Positions 8,614-16,186 of a stretch of DNA of 55,856 nt are shown in pieces; position 1 is the first letter of the stretch; each line of letters opens with the position of its first letter. Source of the DNA: Clostridia bacterium (GTDB lineage: Bacteria > Bacillota > Clostridia > Oscillospirales > CAG-272); the NCBI GenBank assembly GCA_017463865.1, contig JAFTOI010000036.1, forward strand, positions 1-55,856, given 5' to 3'. Position numbers and translations under genes: made by a program. Below the pieces are notes generated by a model. The model was not told the origin of the DNA. It worked only from the letters and a program-made list of their open reading frames with translations, and did not search any database.

Positions 8614-8699
8614 CTTTTCGCGCTCCCGCGCGACCAGAGGGCGGGAACCATCTCAAACGCCGAAGGTTCCCGCCCTCTGGACTCCCACTCTCCTTGGCT
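8614..8699 (+). repeat. Two-hairpin dispersed repeat, copy B
   Basis: Small hairpin CGCGC-TCCC-GCGCG (8619-8632), then a perfect 16-bp stem (8634-8649 with 8665-8680) around the loop ATCTCAAACGCCGAA, then the tail ACTCCCACTCTCCTTGGCT. Confidence 0.8.
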
Positions 8700-8731
8700 A
8701 CGCCGAAGTTCCTGCGTAACACAAAGAAAAT

Positions 8732-8763
8732 GCCCCGAAACGTATGTTTCGGGGCTGATTTTT
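8732..8763 (+). terminator. Terminator-like hairpin at the centre of the composite repeat
   Basis: GCCCCGAAAC (8732-8741) pairs with GTTTCGGGGC (8746-8755) and is followed by TGATTTTT. It may terminate the GntR transcript. Confidence 0.7.
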
Positions 8764-8780
8764 GCTATGGCCGGCGCGCC

Positions 8781-8862
8781 AGCCAAGGAGATGGGGGTGG
8801 CGGGGGAAGGAACTTCGGCGTCTGAGATGGTCCTTCCCCCGCCTCGCGCGGGAGCGCGAAAA
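8781..8862 (-). repeat. Two-hairpin dispersed repeat, copy C
   Basis: Inverted relative to copies A and B. The stem 8799-8811 pairs with 8831-8843 (13 bp), the small hairpin CGCGC-GGGA-GCGCG is at 8845-8858, and the tail AGCCAAGGAG begins at 8781. Confidence 0.8.
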
Positions 8863-8931
8863 GGTTTGCGCGAAACAATACTGCTGTTACCAAACCTTAA
8901 GTTCATGACATTGCATTGCTCCTCCTTTGGT

Positions 8932-9891
8932 TTATTGTGAGTTAACCAACTGCGCCAATAATGTATCCAGCCTTTTGGTCAGGTGCGTTGCGTTGTACAG
9001 GAAAACAGGCATGACCGCCTCGATTTTGTCTACGTTTTGGCATCCGCGATAAAACCAGCTTCTGCGGGTGCCGTCGCCGATCAGATCATACTCAATCTCA
9101 ACGATTCCATAACGAGGCAGATAGGTAATCTGCACCTCCAAACGAAAACGGCTATCCAAATACCCAACCATACGATATCCGGTTTCTTTTGTCGTGCTGT
9201 ATTTTTTCTTTCTAAAATACTTTTTAGGAAAGTAGGTCTCGGACAGCGCCTTTATATAATCTTCGACCGAATCTAACTGCAGCAGCGATACTTTATCCAC
9301 AAGCGGAAAAGGATATGTTCCATGCTTAATCTGCTCATCGATCAATTTCAGCTCAGTCAATACATCGGACGTTTTTGCGGTATCAAAATTCGGATAGCTC
9401 CGAGCTTCTTGCATAATCGCAGGCATGGCACAGTCAGCATAATCATGAATCAGATAAAACAGAAAATGCAAAAAAGCAGCAAGATCGGGATTTTTCGGAC
9501 TGAGTATTTTATTATAAAATCGCCCGTTCAAGCTGACACTTAAATAAATCTGCCACTTTTCAACCACACGATTATAATCGTCAATATCAATACGAAACGC
9601 AACCGGTATCTCCTGAATAACCCGTGTAAATATGTACGACACACATTTTTTGTCAGTCACCTTCATTTCCGCCTCGAGCATTACCCCGATCTCGGCAGCG
9701 CAGTCATGGATAAACTCGACAGCATTCATACACAATTTATCCAGTACCGTTCTCCATGCATGGGGCAAGGCGTTGACATCGACATTCTGCATTTCGCTGA
9801 CTTGATGAAAATAACCGTCTATGCCATTACCGATACAGGTATACATCGTTTCCTGTATTTTGGGTTCTTTTGAGACAATGTAATCGAACAT
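8932..9891 (-). CDS. Hypothetical protein, AT-rich gene
   Basis: A 319-residue soluble protein of unknown function. No signal peptide, membrane segment or recognised motif is visible. It has a central helical region with NPDLAAFLHFLFYLIHDYADC and a C-terminal half that looks beta-rich (FRLEVQITYLPRYGIVEIEYDLIG). The start ATG (9889-9891) follows GAGAGGTGAGAAT. Base composition is far more AT-rich than that of the neighbours, and its 3' end abuts the composite inverted repeat at 8546-8930. Both suggest acquisition. It lies downstream of the DUF1385 gene on the same strand, separated by a hairpin. Confidence 0.6.
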   Translation of the reverse strand: MFDYIVSKEPKIQETMYTCIGNGIDGYFHQVSEMQNVDVNALPHAWRTVLDKLCMNAVEFIHDCAAEIGVMLEAEMKVTDKKCVSYIFTRVIQEIPVAFRIDIDDYNRVVEKWQIYLSVSLNGRFYNKILSPKNPDLAAFLHFLFYLIHDYADCAMPAIMQEARSYPNFDTAKTSDVLTELKLIDEQIKHGTYPFPLVDKVSLLQLDSVEDYIKALSETYFPKKYFRKKKYSTTKETGYRMVGYLDSRFRLEVQITYLPRYGIVEIEYDLIGDGTRRSWFYRGCQNVDKIEAVMPVFLYNATHLTKRLDTLLAQLVNSQ

Positions 9892-9907
9892 ATTCTCACC
9901 TCTCACG

Positions 9908-9934
9908 AAGAAGCCGCTCACTGAGCGGCTTCTT
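9908..9934. terminator. Hairpin between DUF1385 and the AT-rich gene
   Basis: A 12-bp stem (9908-9919 with 9923-9934) with a 3-base loop. The T-run is better on the plus strand; on the minus strand it would attenuate transcription from the DUF1385 gene. Confidence 0.65.
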
Positions 9935-9961
9935 TTGTGTCAGTTTTTCCTCGATGGCGAA

Positions 9962-10921
9962 TCACCAATTCGCCTGCTTCTCATCCTCGGGAAGCACCTC
10001 CTTGAAGGCGGTGATGGCGCACTCGATCATGTCGTCGGTGGGCTCGAGGACGGTGATGTGCTGCATCCAGACGCCGGGCTTCGAGATGAAGCGGGTGAAG
10101 GCGTTATCGTGGCGGCCGGCGAGCTTGATGAGCTCATAGCCGATGCCCATGACGATGGGCAGGGTCAACAGCTTGATGGCTGAGCGCAGCAGGGGGTGGA
10201 TATCGGGGCTGATGAACATCGACACGAAGATGCCGACGATCAGCATCAGCACCATGAAGGAAGTGCCGCAGCGGGGGTGGAAGCGGCCCTGTTTACGCAC
10301 ATTTTCGACGGTCAGCGGCAGGCCATGCTCGTAGCAGAAGATGGTCTTATGCTCGGCACCGTGGTATTGGAAGGTGCGGCGGATGTCCTTCATCAGGGTC
10401 ACCAGCATCATGTAGGCGAGGAAGATGGCGATGCGCAGAACACCCTCAAAGAGGCTGCGCAGGAAGCGGTTACCGGCGAGGCCGGGTATAGCCTTCTCGA
10501 CCCAGCTGTAGATTTGGACGGGCAGGTACATGAAGAGGAAGAGAGCGAGCACGACGCCGAGGACGGCCGAAACGACCATCAGCGCGTTCATGGCAAAGGC
10601 GCTGATGCCCTTCTGTTCCTTGCCGTCCTTGGCGGGCTCCTCGTCCTCGAGGCCGGCGATCTCGGCCGAGCGCATCAGGCACTTATAGCCCGAGCGCATC
10701 GAGTCGATAAAGTTGAAGACGCCGCGGATGATGGGCAGCTTGAAGACCTTCGATTTGAAGGACGAGGTGGTCTCCCAGGTCTCGAGGACAATCTCGCCCT
10801 CGGGGTTGCGGACGGCCATGGCCGACTTCTGCGGGCCGCGCATCATGATGCCCTCGATGAGGGCCTGACCGCCGATCGAGGTCTTGCGGGCGGGGCAGGA
10901 TGTATTTTCTGTGTTTGGCAA
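9962..10921 (-). CDS. DUF1385 domain membrane protein (YqhQ-like)
   Basis: A 319-residue membrane protein of the DUF1385 family. Signature parts are IGGQALIEGIMMRGPQ near the N-terminus and HGAEHKTIFCYEHG with GRFHPRCGTSFMVLM in the second half. Hydrophobic segments lie at about residues 105-130, 150-180, 205-235 and 245-270. The His/Cys-rich motif suggests metal binding, but family function is unknown. The start is taken as TTG (10919-10921), because GGAGGAATTACG precedes it with ideal spacing and no ATG lies between that site and the ALIEG motif region. A TATAAT box lies at 10965-10970. Confidence 0.82.
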   Translation of the reverse strand: MPNTENTSCPARKTSIGGQALIEGIMMRGPQKSAMAVRNPEGEIVLETWETTSSFKSKVFKLPIIRGVFNFIDSMRSGYKCLMRSAEIAGLEDEEPAKDGKEQKGISAFAMNALMVVSAVLGVVLALFLFMYLPVQIYSWVEKAIPGLAGNRFLRSLFEGVLRIAIFLAYMMLVTLMKDIRRTFQYHGAEHKTIFCYEHGLPLTVENVRKQGRFHPRCGTSFMVLMLIVGIFVSMFISPDIHPLLRSAIKLLTLPIVMGIGYELIKLAGRHDNAFTRFISKPGVWMQHITVLEPTDDMIECAITAFKEVLPEDEKQANW

Positions 10922-10964
10922 CGTAATTCCTCCATTCTGCGGCAATTGCCGCTCAATCCTTATT

Positions 10965-10993
10965 ATTATACCTTGGCAATGTGAACACAATAT
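10965..10993 (-). promoter_or_regulatory. Probable promoter of the DUF1385 gene
   Basis: A perfect TATAAT on the minus strand (10965-10970) with a weak -35 (ATATTG) 17 bases upstream. Confidence 0.5.
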
Positions 10994-11070
10994 GAATGCA
11001 CCGCGGATTTGCACAAAATTCGCGGTGATTTTTTTGCGGTGAAATTTTCGCGTTGTCCCCGTCTTTGCCC

Positions 11071-11099
11071 TTTACAAATCGGCGGATTCGTGGTACAAT
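11071..11099 (+). promoter_or_regulatory. Promoter of the DUF1846 gene
   Basis: TTTACA (11071-11076) and TACAAT (11094-11099), 17 bases apart. Confidence 0.75.
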
Positions 11100-11143
11100 A
11101 GATGTGTTATGTTTGTTCGACAAATTGAAATGAGGTGCGATCC

Positions 11144-12631
11144 ATGAAAATCGGATTTGACAACCAGACCTATATCAAAACTCAGTCGGCCAAGATCCTC
11201 GAGCGGGTGAAGCTGTTCGACAACAAGCTCTACATCGAGTTCGGCGGCAAGCTCTTCGACGATCTGCACGCTGCGCGCGTTCTGCCCGGCTTTGCGCCCG
11301 ACGCCAAGATCAATCTGCTCCGCGAGATGCGCGACCAGACCGAGATCATCATCATCATCAACGCCGCCGACATCGAGCGCAAGAAGATCCGCGCCGATTT
11401 CGGCATCACCTATGACATGGACGTTCTGCGTCTGATGGACAACCTTCGCTCGCTGGGCATTTACGTCAGCTCGGTGGTCATCACGCAGTACACCGGTCAG
11501 ACCGGCGCTGACATCTTCCGCAAGAAACTGGAGATGCGCGGTGAGCGGGTTTACATCCACCGCTCGATCAAAGGCTATCCCAACGATGTGGATACCATCG
11601 TCAGCGAGCAGGGGTATGGGGCAAACGACTACATCGAGACCACCCGTCCACTTGTCGTTGTCACCGCGCCCGGCCCGGGCTCGGGCAAACTGGCGACCTG
11701 TCTGTCGCAGCTTTACCACGAGTACAAGCGGGGCGTGAAGGCAGGCTACGCGAAGTTCGAGACCTTCCCGATCTGGAACCTGCCGCTCAAGCACCCGGTC
11801 AACATTGCCTACGAGGCGGCCACCGCCGACCTGCGCGACGTGAACATGATCGACCCCTACCACCTCGACGCATACGGCGTCGCTACCGTCAACTACAACC
11901 GCGACGTCGAGGCCTTCCCCGTCGTGCAGACCATCCTCGAGCGCATCACCGGCAAGAGCGATCTCTATCGCTCGCCGACTGACATGGGCGTGAACATGGT
12001 GGGCAACTGCATCATCGACGACGAGGTCTGCCGCGAGGCGGCCAAGCAGGAGATCCTGCGGCGCTACTACAAGGCGTGGTGCGACTACAAGAACGGCGTG
12101 ACCGACATTGAGACGGCGCACCGGGTCGAGCTGCTGATGAAGAATGTGGGCATCACGGCGACCGACCGCCGTGTGGTCGTTCCGGCACGGGAGAAGGCCG
12201 AGCAGGTCGGCTGCCCGGTGTTCGCCATCGAGCTGCCCGACGGCCGGATCGTGACCGGCAAGGAGATCAGCCTGATGAGCGCGCCCGCGACGGCGCTGAT
12301 CAACTCGGTGAAGGTGCTCTCGGGCATCGCCGACGAGATCTTCCTGCTCTCGCCGGTGGTTATCGAGCCGATCCAGCGGATGAAGGAGCAGATGCTGGGC
12401 GACCGCGTGCTGCGGCTGGGCCTCGAGGAGGTGCTGATCGCGCTGAGCATCTGCGCGGCAACCAACCCGATGGTCGAGCTGGCCGTCTCGAAGCTGCCCG
12501 AGCTGCGGGGCTGCGAGGCGCATTCCTCGACCATGCTGACCGCCGCCGACGAGCGCGTCCTGCGCAAGCTCGGCCTGAACTTCACCTGCGAACCGGTCTT
12601 CCAGGGCAAGGATCTGTTTGCACATGATTGA
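11144..12631 (+). CDS. DUF1846 family protein
   Basis: A 495-residue cytosolic protein that matches DUF1846 along its length: MKIGFDNQTYIKTQSAKILE at the start, the DAARVLPGF-like region, a central VVTAPGPGSGKLATCLSQLYHE P-loop-like segment and a C-terminal half ending in VFQGKDLFAHD. Members have known structures but no settled function; the GPGSGK motif suggests nucleotide binding. Start follows GAGGTGCGATCC. The gene is followed 34 bases later by a leucine-rich-repeat protein on the same strand, probably in one transcript. Confidence 0.88.
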   Translation: MKIGFDNQTYIKTQSAKILERVKLFDNKLYIEFGGKLFDDLHAARVLPGFAPDAKINLLREMRDQTEIIIIINAADIERKKIRADFGITYDMDVLRLMDNLRSLGIYVSSVVITQYTGQTGADIFRKKLEMRGERVYIHRSIKGYPNDVDTIVSEQGYGANDYIETTRPLVVVTAPGPGSGKLATCLSQLYHEYKRGVKAGYAKFETFPIWNLPLKHPVNIAYEAATADLRDVNMIDPYHLDAYGVATVNYNRDVEAFPVVQTILERITGKSDLYRSPTDMGVNMVGNCIIDDEVCREAAKQEILRRYYKAWCDYKNGVTDIETAHRVELLMKNVGITATDRRVVVPAREKAEQVGCPVFAIELPDGRIVTGKEISLMSAPATALINSVKVLSGIADEIFLLSPVVIEPIQRMKEQMLGDRVLRLGLEEVLIALSICAATNPMVELAVSKLPELRGCEAHSSTMLTAADERVLRKLGLNFTCEPVFQGKDLFAHD

Positions 12632-12665
12632 ACCGAACCGTTTTTCCGAAGCAAAGGAGGGGCAC

Positions 12666-13463
12666 ATGCTCTTTCAATACACACGGATCCCGATGGGGAT
12701 CGAGATCACCGGGTTTGCGCCCGGAGAAAAGGCAAAGCAGCTGGTGCTGCCCGAGGAAATCGACGGGATCCCCGTTGTCTCAGTGGGCGAGGAAGCCTTT
12801 CAGGGCTGCGGGTTTGAGTCGGTTGATGCGCCGTCGGTGCGTCGGGTAATGCCCTGCGCTTTCCGCGACTGCCGCAATCTGCGCCGCGTGTCGCTGCCGC
12901 AGGCGACCGAGGTGCTGGGCTTCGCGCTGGCCGGCTGCGGGGCGCTGGAGGAATTCGAGCTGCCCATGGTGCGTTTGCTCGGCCCCGGCGTTTTTGAGGC
13001 GACCGGGCTGCGCGAGGCGACCTTCGGTTCGCTTGCGCAGGTGGGGGCATACTGCTTCTCGAAGTGCCGCAAGCTGAAGTCGCTGGTCTTCGAGGACGGC
13101 TGCACGATCACGGCCATCCCGCGCAATCTGGTGGCCGACTGCAACGCGCTGACGACGCTGGTCTACCCGACCGAGCGGGTCTGCTCGATCGGCAAGCACG
13201 CCTTCCGCGCCACGCGGCTGGAGGAGATCGACCTCTCCTCGCCCGCGATCACGCGGCTTGACTGGAACGTCGCGTACGACTGCCGCCGCCTGGCGACCTT
13301 CCGTTTCCCGCCGCACATTTCGTATGAGACCGAGAAGCATGATTTCTTCTCGCTGCAGGACTTCTCGCAGTCGCCGCAGGTGAAGATCCATCTGCCCATC
13401 GAGGCGAAGGGCGTCTACCTCAAGGGCGTCAAGGATGAGCAGATCGTCTATTATGGGGAATAA
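12666..13463 (+). CDS. BspA-type leucine-rich repeat protein
   Basis: A 265-residue protein built mostly from BspA/LRR_5 repeats (GEEAFQGCGFESVDAPSVRRV, CAFRDCRNLRRVSLPQ and IGKHAFRATRLEEIDLSS style units). No signal peptide or membrane anchor is visible, so it is probably cytoplasmic, unlike the surface BspA proteins of gut bacteria. A role in protein binding is likely; the partner is unknown. Start chosen at the ATG after AAAGGAGGGGCAC; an upstream in-frame ATG at 12618 lacks such a site and overlaps the DUF1846 stop. A strong terminator follows. Confidence 0.78.
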   Translation: MLFQYTRIPMGIEITGFAPGEKAKQLVLPEEIDGIPVVSVGEEAFQGCGFESVDAPSVRRVMPCAFRDCRNLRRVSLPQATEVLGFALAGCGALEEFELPMVRLLGPGVFEATGLREATFGSLAQVGAYCFSKCRKLKSLVFEDGCTITAIPRNLVADCNALTTLVYPTERVCSIGKHAFRATRLEEIDLSSPAITRLDWNVAYDCRRLATFRFPPHISYETEKHDFFSLQDFSQSPQVKIHLPIEAKGVYLKGVKDEQIVYYGE

Positions 13464-13466
13464 GCG

Positions 13467-13503
13467 AAAGACCTTTGTGCCGAATGGCACAAAGGTCTTT
13501 TTT
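13467..13503. terminator. Bidirectional rho-independent terminator
   Basis: A 15-bp stem (13467-13481 with 13486-13500), loop GAAT, then T-run. It is shared by the plus-strand LRR gene and the minus-strand acetyltransferase gene. Confidence 0.88.
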
Positions 13504-14072
13504 CATTGAAATTCGTTCCGCAGGACGGCGCAGACGCCGATGTCGCGGTAGATGCCCTTGATGCGCATGGCGCCGCGGCGGGTGCCCTCATAGGTCATAC
13601 CGACCTTCTCCATCACGCGGCGGGAGCGGTCGTTGCCGATGATGTAGTGCGCCTCAATGCGGTGAAGGTTCAGCTCACGGAAGCCGAAGTGCACCACGGC
13701 GTGCAGCGCTTCGGGGATAATGCCCTGCCCCCAATAATCGGGGTGCAGGACATAGCCGACCTGCGCGCTGTTGTGGGCAAAGTCGAAGGAAGTAAAGCCG
13801 CAGGTGCCGATCAGCCGGCCGCTCTCCGCGAGGGTCACGCCCCAGTCGTAGAAGTCGCCCACGCGATAGCGGGAGGCGAGGTACTGCAGATACTCGACCG
13901 TATAGGCGCGGTCGGGGTGGGGGGCCCAGGTCAAATACTTGGTCACATCCATTCGGTGGGCGTAGGCAAACATGTCGTCGGCGTCGTCCACCCGCATGCG
14001 GCGGAGCAGGAGACGCTCGGTCTCCAGCTCCGGCAGGTGCGAAAAGATGCGATAGACTGTCTCTCGTTTCAT
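13503..14072 (-). CDS. GNAT family N-acetyltransferase (RimJ/RimL-like)
   Basis: A 189-residue acetyltransferase of the Acetyltransf_3 group. ELETERLLLRRMRVDDADDMF at the N-terminus is the typical opening strand and helix. HNSAQVGYVLHPDYWGQGI followed by PEALHAVVHFGF holds the acetyl-CoA binding (Q/R)xxGxG/A-like loop, and NLHRIEAHYIIGNDRSRRVMEKVGM is the conserved C-terminal part. Targets may be ribosomal protein N-termini, other amines or antibiotics. It starts 13 bases after hflC and is probably the last gene of the hflK-hflC transcript. Confidence 0.85.
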   Translation of the reverse strand: MKRETVYRIFSHLPELETERLLLRRMRVDDADDMFAYAHRMDVTKYLTWAPHPDRAYTVEYLQYLASRYRVGDFYDWGVTLAESGRLIGTCGFTSFDFAHNSAQVGYVLHPDYWGQGIIPEALHAVVHFGFRELNLHRIEAHYIIGNDRSRRVMEKVGMTYEGTRRGAMRIKGIYRDIGVCAVLRNEFQ

Positions 14073-14085
14073 GCTTCCGGGCGGC

Positions 14086-14973
14086 TTAGCTCTGCGGGTC
14101 GATGAGCATCTTCACCAGCTCGGCGTCGGCCCCGAGAACGACCGTCTTGTCGGCGCCCGAGAGCGAAGCCCGCAGGGCGTCGAGGGCCAGCGTGAACTGA
14201 TAGAAGCTCTTTTTATCGTCGGTGTTGAAGGCCTCGGCCAGCATGCGCATGTATTCGGCCTCGCCCTCGGCCTCGAGCTTGGCGGCGGAGGCCTGTGCGT
14301 CCGAAATAATGATGTTGACCTGCTTGTCGACGTCGTTGGTGATGATCGACGCCTCATATTCGCCGTCGGCCTTGTACTTTTCGGCGATCTGGTTGCGCTC
14401 GGAGATCATGCGCGAGTAGACGGCCTGCTCGTTGTCGGCGGGGAGGTCGAGGCGCTTGATCTTGACGTCGACCACACGGATACCGTACTGCGCGGTGACT
14501 TCGGCGACGCTCTGGGTGATGGTATCGTAGATCTTATTGCGCTCGCCGCCGTCCTCCTGATTGATGATGGAGGTCTGGGGCAGCGTGCCCATGACGTTCT
14601 TGAGGGTGGTGTAGGTCGCGGCGTCGAGACGGCGCTCAGCCTCACCGGTGGTGCCGACCGACTTGAAGAAGGTCAGCGGGTCGCTGATCTCCCAGATGAC
14701 GTAGCTGTCGACCGTCATGTTCTTCTTGTCCGAGGTCAGCACCTCGGAGGGATTGATGTCGTAAAGCTGAACGTCGCGGGGAAAGAAGCGGATGGTGTCA
14801 ATGAAGGGGATCTTGAAATGCAGGCCGGCGGTGTCGATGGTATCCACGATCTTGGACAGGCGGACGACGCAGGCGTACTCATTCTCGGCGACGGTGTACA
14901 TTGAGCCGAAGAGGCAAATGACAGTGAGAAGCACGATAAGCGTGACGACGATTTTTACGGTGAGCTTTTTCAT
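14086..14973 (-). CDS. hflC: SPFH/band 7 membrane protein HflC
   Basis: A 295-residue protein with one N-terminal membrane segment (KKLTVKIVVTLIVLLTVICL) and a prohibitin-like SPFH domain (AENEYACVVRLSKIVDTIDTAGLHFKIPF). The C-terminal half is a charged coiled coil with AEGEAEYMRMLAEAFN. HflC and HflK form large cage-like complexes in the membrane that modulate the FtsH protease; no ftsH is in this window. Its ATG overlaps the hflK stop (ATGA), so the two are translationally coupled. Confidence 0.9.
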   Translation of the reverse strand: MKKLTVKIVVTLIVLLTVICLFGSMYTVAENEYACVVRLSKIVDTIDTAGLHFKIPFIDTIRFFPRDVQLYDINPSEVLTSDKKNMTVDSYVIWEISDPLTFFKSVGTTGEAERRLDAATYTTLKNVMGTLPQTSIINQEDGGERNKIYDTITQSVAEVTAQYGIRVVDVKIKRLDLPADNEQAVYSRMISERNQIAEKYKADGEYEASIITNDVDKQVNIIISDAQASAAKLEAEGEAEYMRMLAEAFNTDDKKSFYQFTLALDALRASLSGADKTVVLGADAELVKMLIDPQS

Positions 14974-15977
14974 TTTGCACTTCCCTCCTCTGCGGTAGTA
15001 TTTGCGGCAGTTGTACCGGAAACGAAGCTCTCGAGGGGCAGCAGCTTCTGCGTGCCGCCCTCGGCGGCGTCGACGTAGAGCTTAACGCCGGGCAGGACTT
15101 CGGAAATCATTTCATAGTACATACGCGTACGGGTGATCTCGGGATTGAGGGCGTACTCGGCGTACATGGCCTCGAACATGGCGATCTGCTTGGTCGCCTC
15201 GTTGATGCGGTTGCGCTTGACGTACTCGGCGTTCTGGATCAGCTTGTCAGCCTGTGCCTTGGCCTCGGGCAGCTTGGAGTTCTGGTAGGCGCGGGCCTCA
15301 TTGATGACCGTTTCAGCCAGCTGCATGGCCGTCTCGACGTTCTTGAAGGCTTCGATGACCGATGCGTTCGGGGGCTCGCTGTCCTGGATCTTGACGTCGG
15401 TCAGCATGAGACCGATGTCGTACTGCTCAAGCTCGGCAGTGACCAGCTCCTTGATCTGGGTCTGGATCTCAGTCTTGCCGGTGGTCAGAACCTTGTCGAC
15501 CTCGGTCGAGCCGATGACGTTGCGGATCTGGCTTTGGACAAGGTTGGTGAGGATCCCATCGGGATCAGCCGAAGCGAACAAGTACTTCTCGGGATCGGAG
15601 ATCTTGTACTCGACGAAGAAGTCCACGTTCACGATGTTGAAGTCGCCGGTGATCATCTTCGACTCCGACTCAATGAAATCGCCCGACTCGGGGCGGTAGC
15701 CGAGGTAGATCTTCTGGAAGACATTGACGTCGACCTTATGTACCTGCTGGATCAGCGGGATCTTGAAGTGCATACCGGCGCCGGTGACATTGGTCACCTT
15801 GCCGAAGGTCGTAACGACGGCCTCCTGCTTGTCGTCGACCGTGTACCAGCAGCCGCCGACGATGGCCAGCGCGACGATAAACACGACGACGGTCACCGCC
15901 AGCTTTGCGAGGCGTGCGGGATCGAGCCGCTTCTTTGGGGGCTTTGTTTTGTCCGCATACGGAGGTGTATTGTTCAT
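14970..15977 (-). CDS. hflK: SPFH/band 7 membrane protein HflK
   Basis: A 335-residue partner of HflC. It has a short cytoplasmic N-terminus rich in Pro and Lys, a membrane segment (LAVTVVVFIVALAIVGGCW) and the SPFH domain (VDDKQEAVVTTFGKVTNVTGAGMHFKIPLIQ). A coiled-coil tail follows. It lacks the Gly-rich N-terminal region of proteobacterial HflK. Start chosen at ATG 15975-15977, preceded by AAAGGTGGTAAACAT. It is first in an hflK-hflC-acetyltransferase operon read away from asnB. Confidence 0.88.
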   Translation of the reverse strand: MNNTPPYADKTKPPKKRLDPARLAKLAVTVVVFIVALAIVGGCWYTVDDKQEAVVTTFGKVTNVTGAGMHFKIPLIQQVHKVDVNVFQKIYLGYRPESGDFIESESKMITGDFNIVNVDFFVEYKISDPEKYLFASADPDGILTNLVQSQIRNVIGSTEVDKVLTTGKTEIQTQIKELVTAELEQYDIGLMLTDVKIQDSEPPNASVIEAFKNVETAMQLAETVINEARAYQNSKLPEAKAQADKLIQNAEYVKRNRINEATKQIAMFEAMYAEYALNPEITRTRMYYEMISEVLPGVKLYVDAAEGGTQKLLPLESFVSGTTAANTTAEEGSAK

Positions 15978-16007
15978 ATGTTTACCACCTTTCTGTGTGA
16001 TGGCATA

Positions 16008-16036
16008 ATGATACCACAAATTTCTGCACTTTGCAA
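16008..16036 (-). promoter_or_regulatory. Promoter of hflK
   Basis: On the minus strand TTGCAA (16031-16036) and TATCAT (16008-16013), 17 bases apart. Confidence 0.65.
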
Positions 16037-16131
16037 GAGCGGCCTTGGGCAATTTCAGCCGATGGCGGCCGGGTTTGGCGCAGTTTTGTAAAAAAAGTGC
16101 CATTCCTCTTTATTTTTCCGGCTGAATGTGG

Positions 16132-16137
16132 TATAAT
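16132..16137 (+). promoter_or_regulatory. -10 box of the asnB promoter
   Basis: A perfect TATAAT, preceded by TGTGG. The expected -35 region (16109-16114, TTTATT) is weak. It is the only promoter-like signal upstream of asnB. Confidence 0.55.
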
Positions 16138-16186
16138 GATAAACTGGTACAGGTATGCAAACCTGTCAGAATGGAGACAGAAAATA

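Larger units (their letters stand above)
8546..8930. repeat. Composite inverted repeat carrying two copies of the two-hairpin element
   Basis: The left arm starts AAAGGAGGAGCATTG and contains CAATGTCATGAACTTAAG. The right arm, read on the minus strand, starts AAAGGAGGAGCAATG and contains the same CAATGTCATGAACTTAAG. Each arm continues inward through about 30 unrelated bases to a copy of the two-hairpin repeat (8614-8699 plus, 8781-8862 minus). A terminator-like hairpin lies at the centre. Open frames through this region are low-complexity translations of the repeat and are not called as genes. Confidence 0.75.

Noticed and set aside
8436-8906. Short open frames on both strands inside the composite repeat at 8.5-8.9 kb
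   Set aside because: Their translations are Arg/Pro/Gly-rich readings of the hairpin repeat. One begins after an AAAAAGGAGGAGC stretch, but that stretch is itself part of the repeat arm.
16040-16186. A T-box or other amino-acid riboswitch before asnB
   Set aside because: Only about 45 bases separate the expected transcription start from the asnB start, too short for a T-box, and there is no terminator hairpin.
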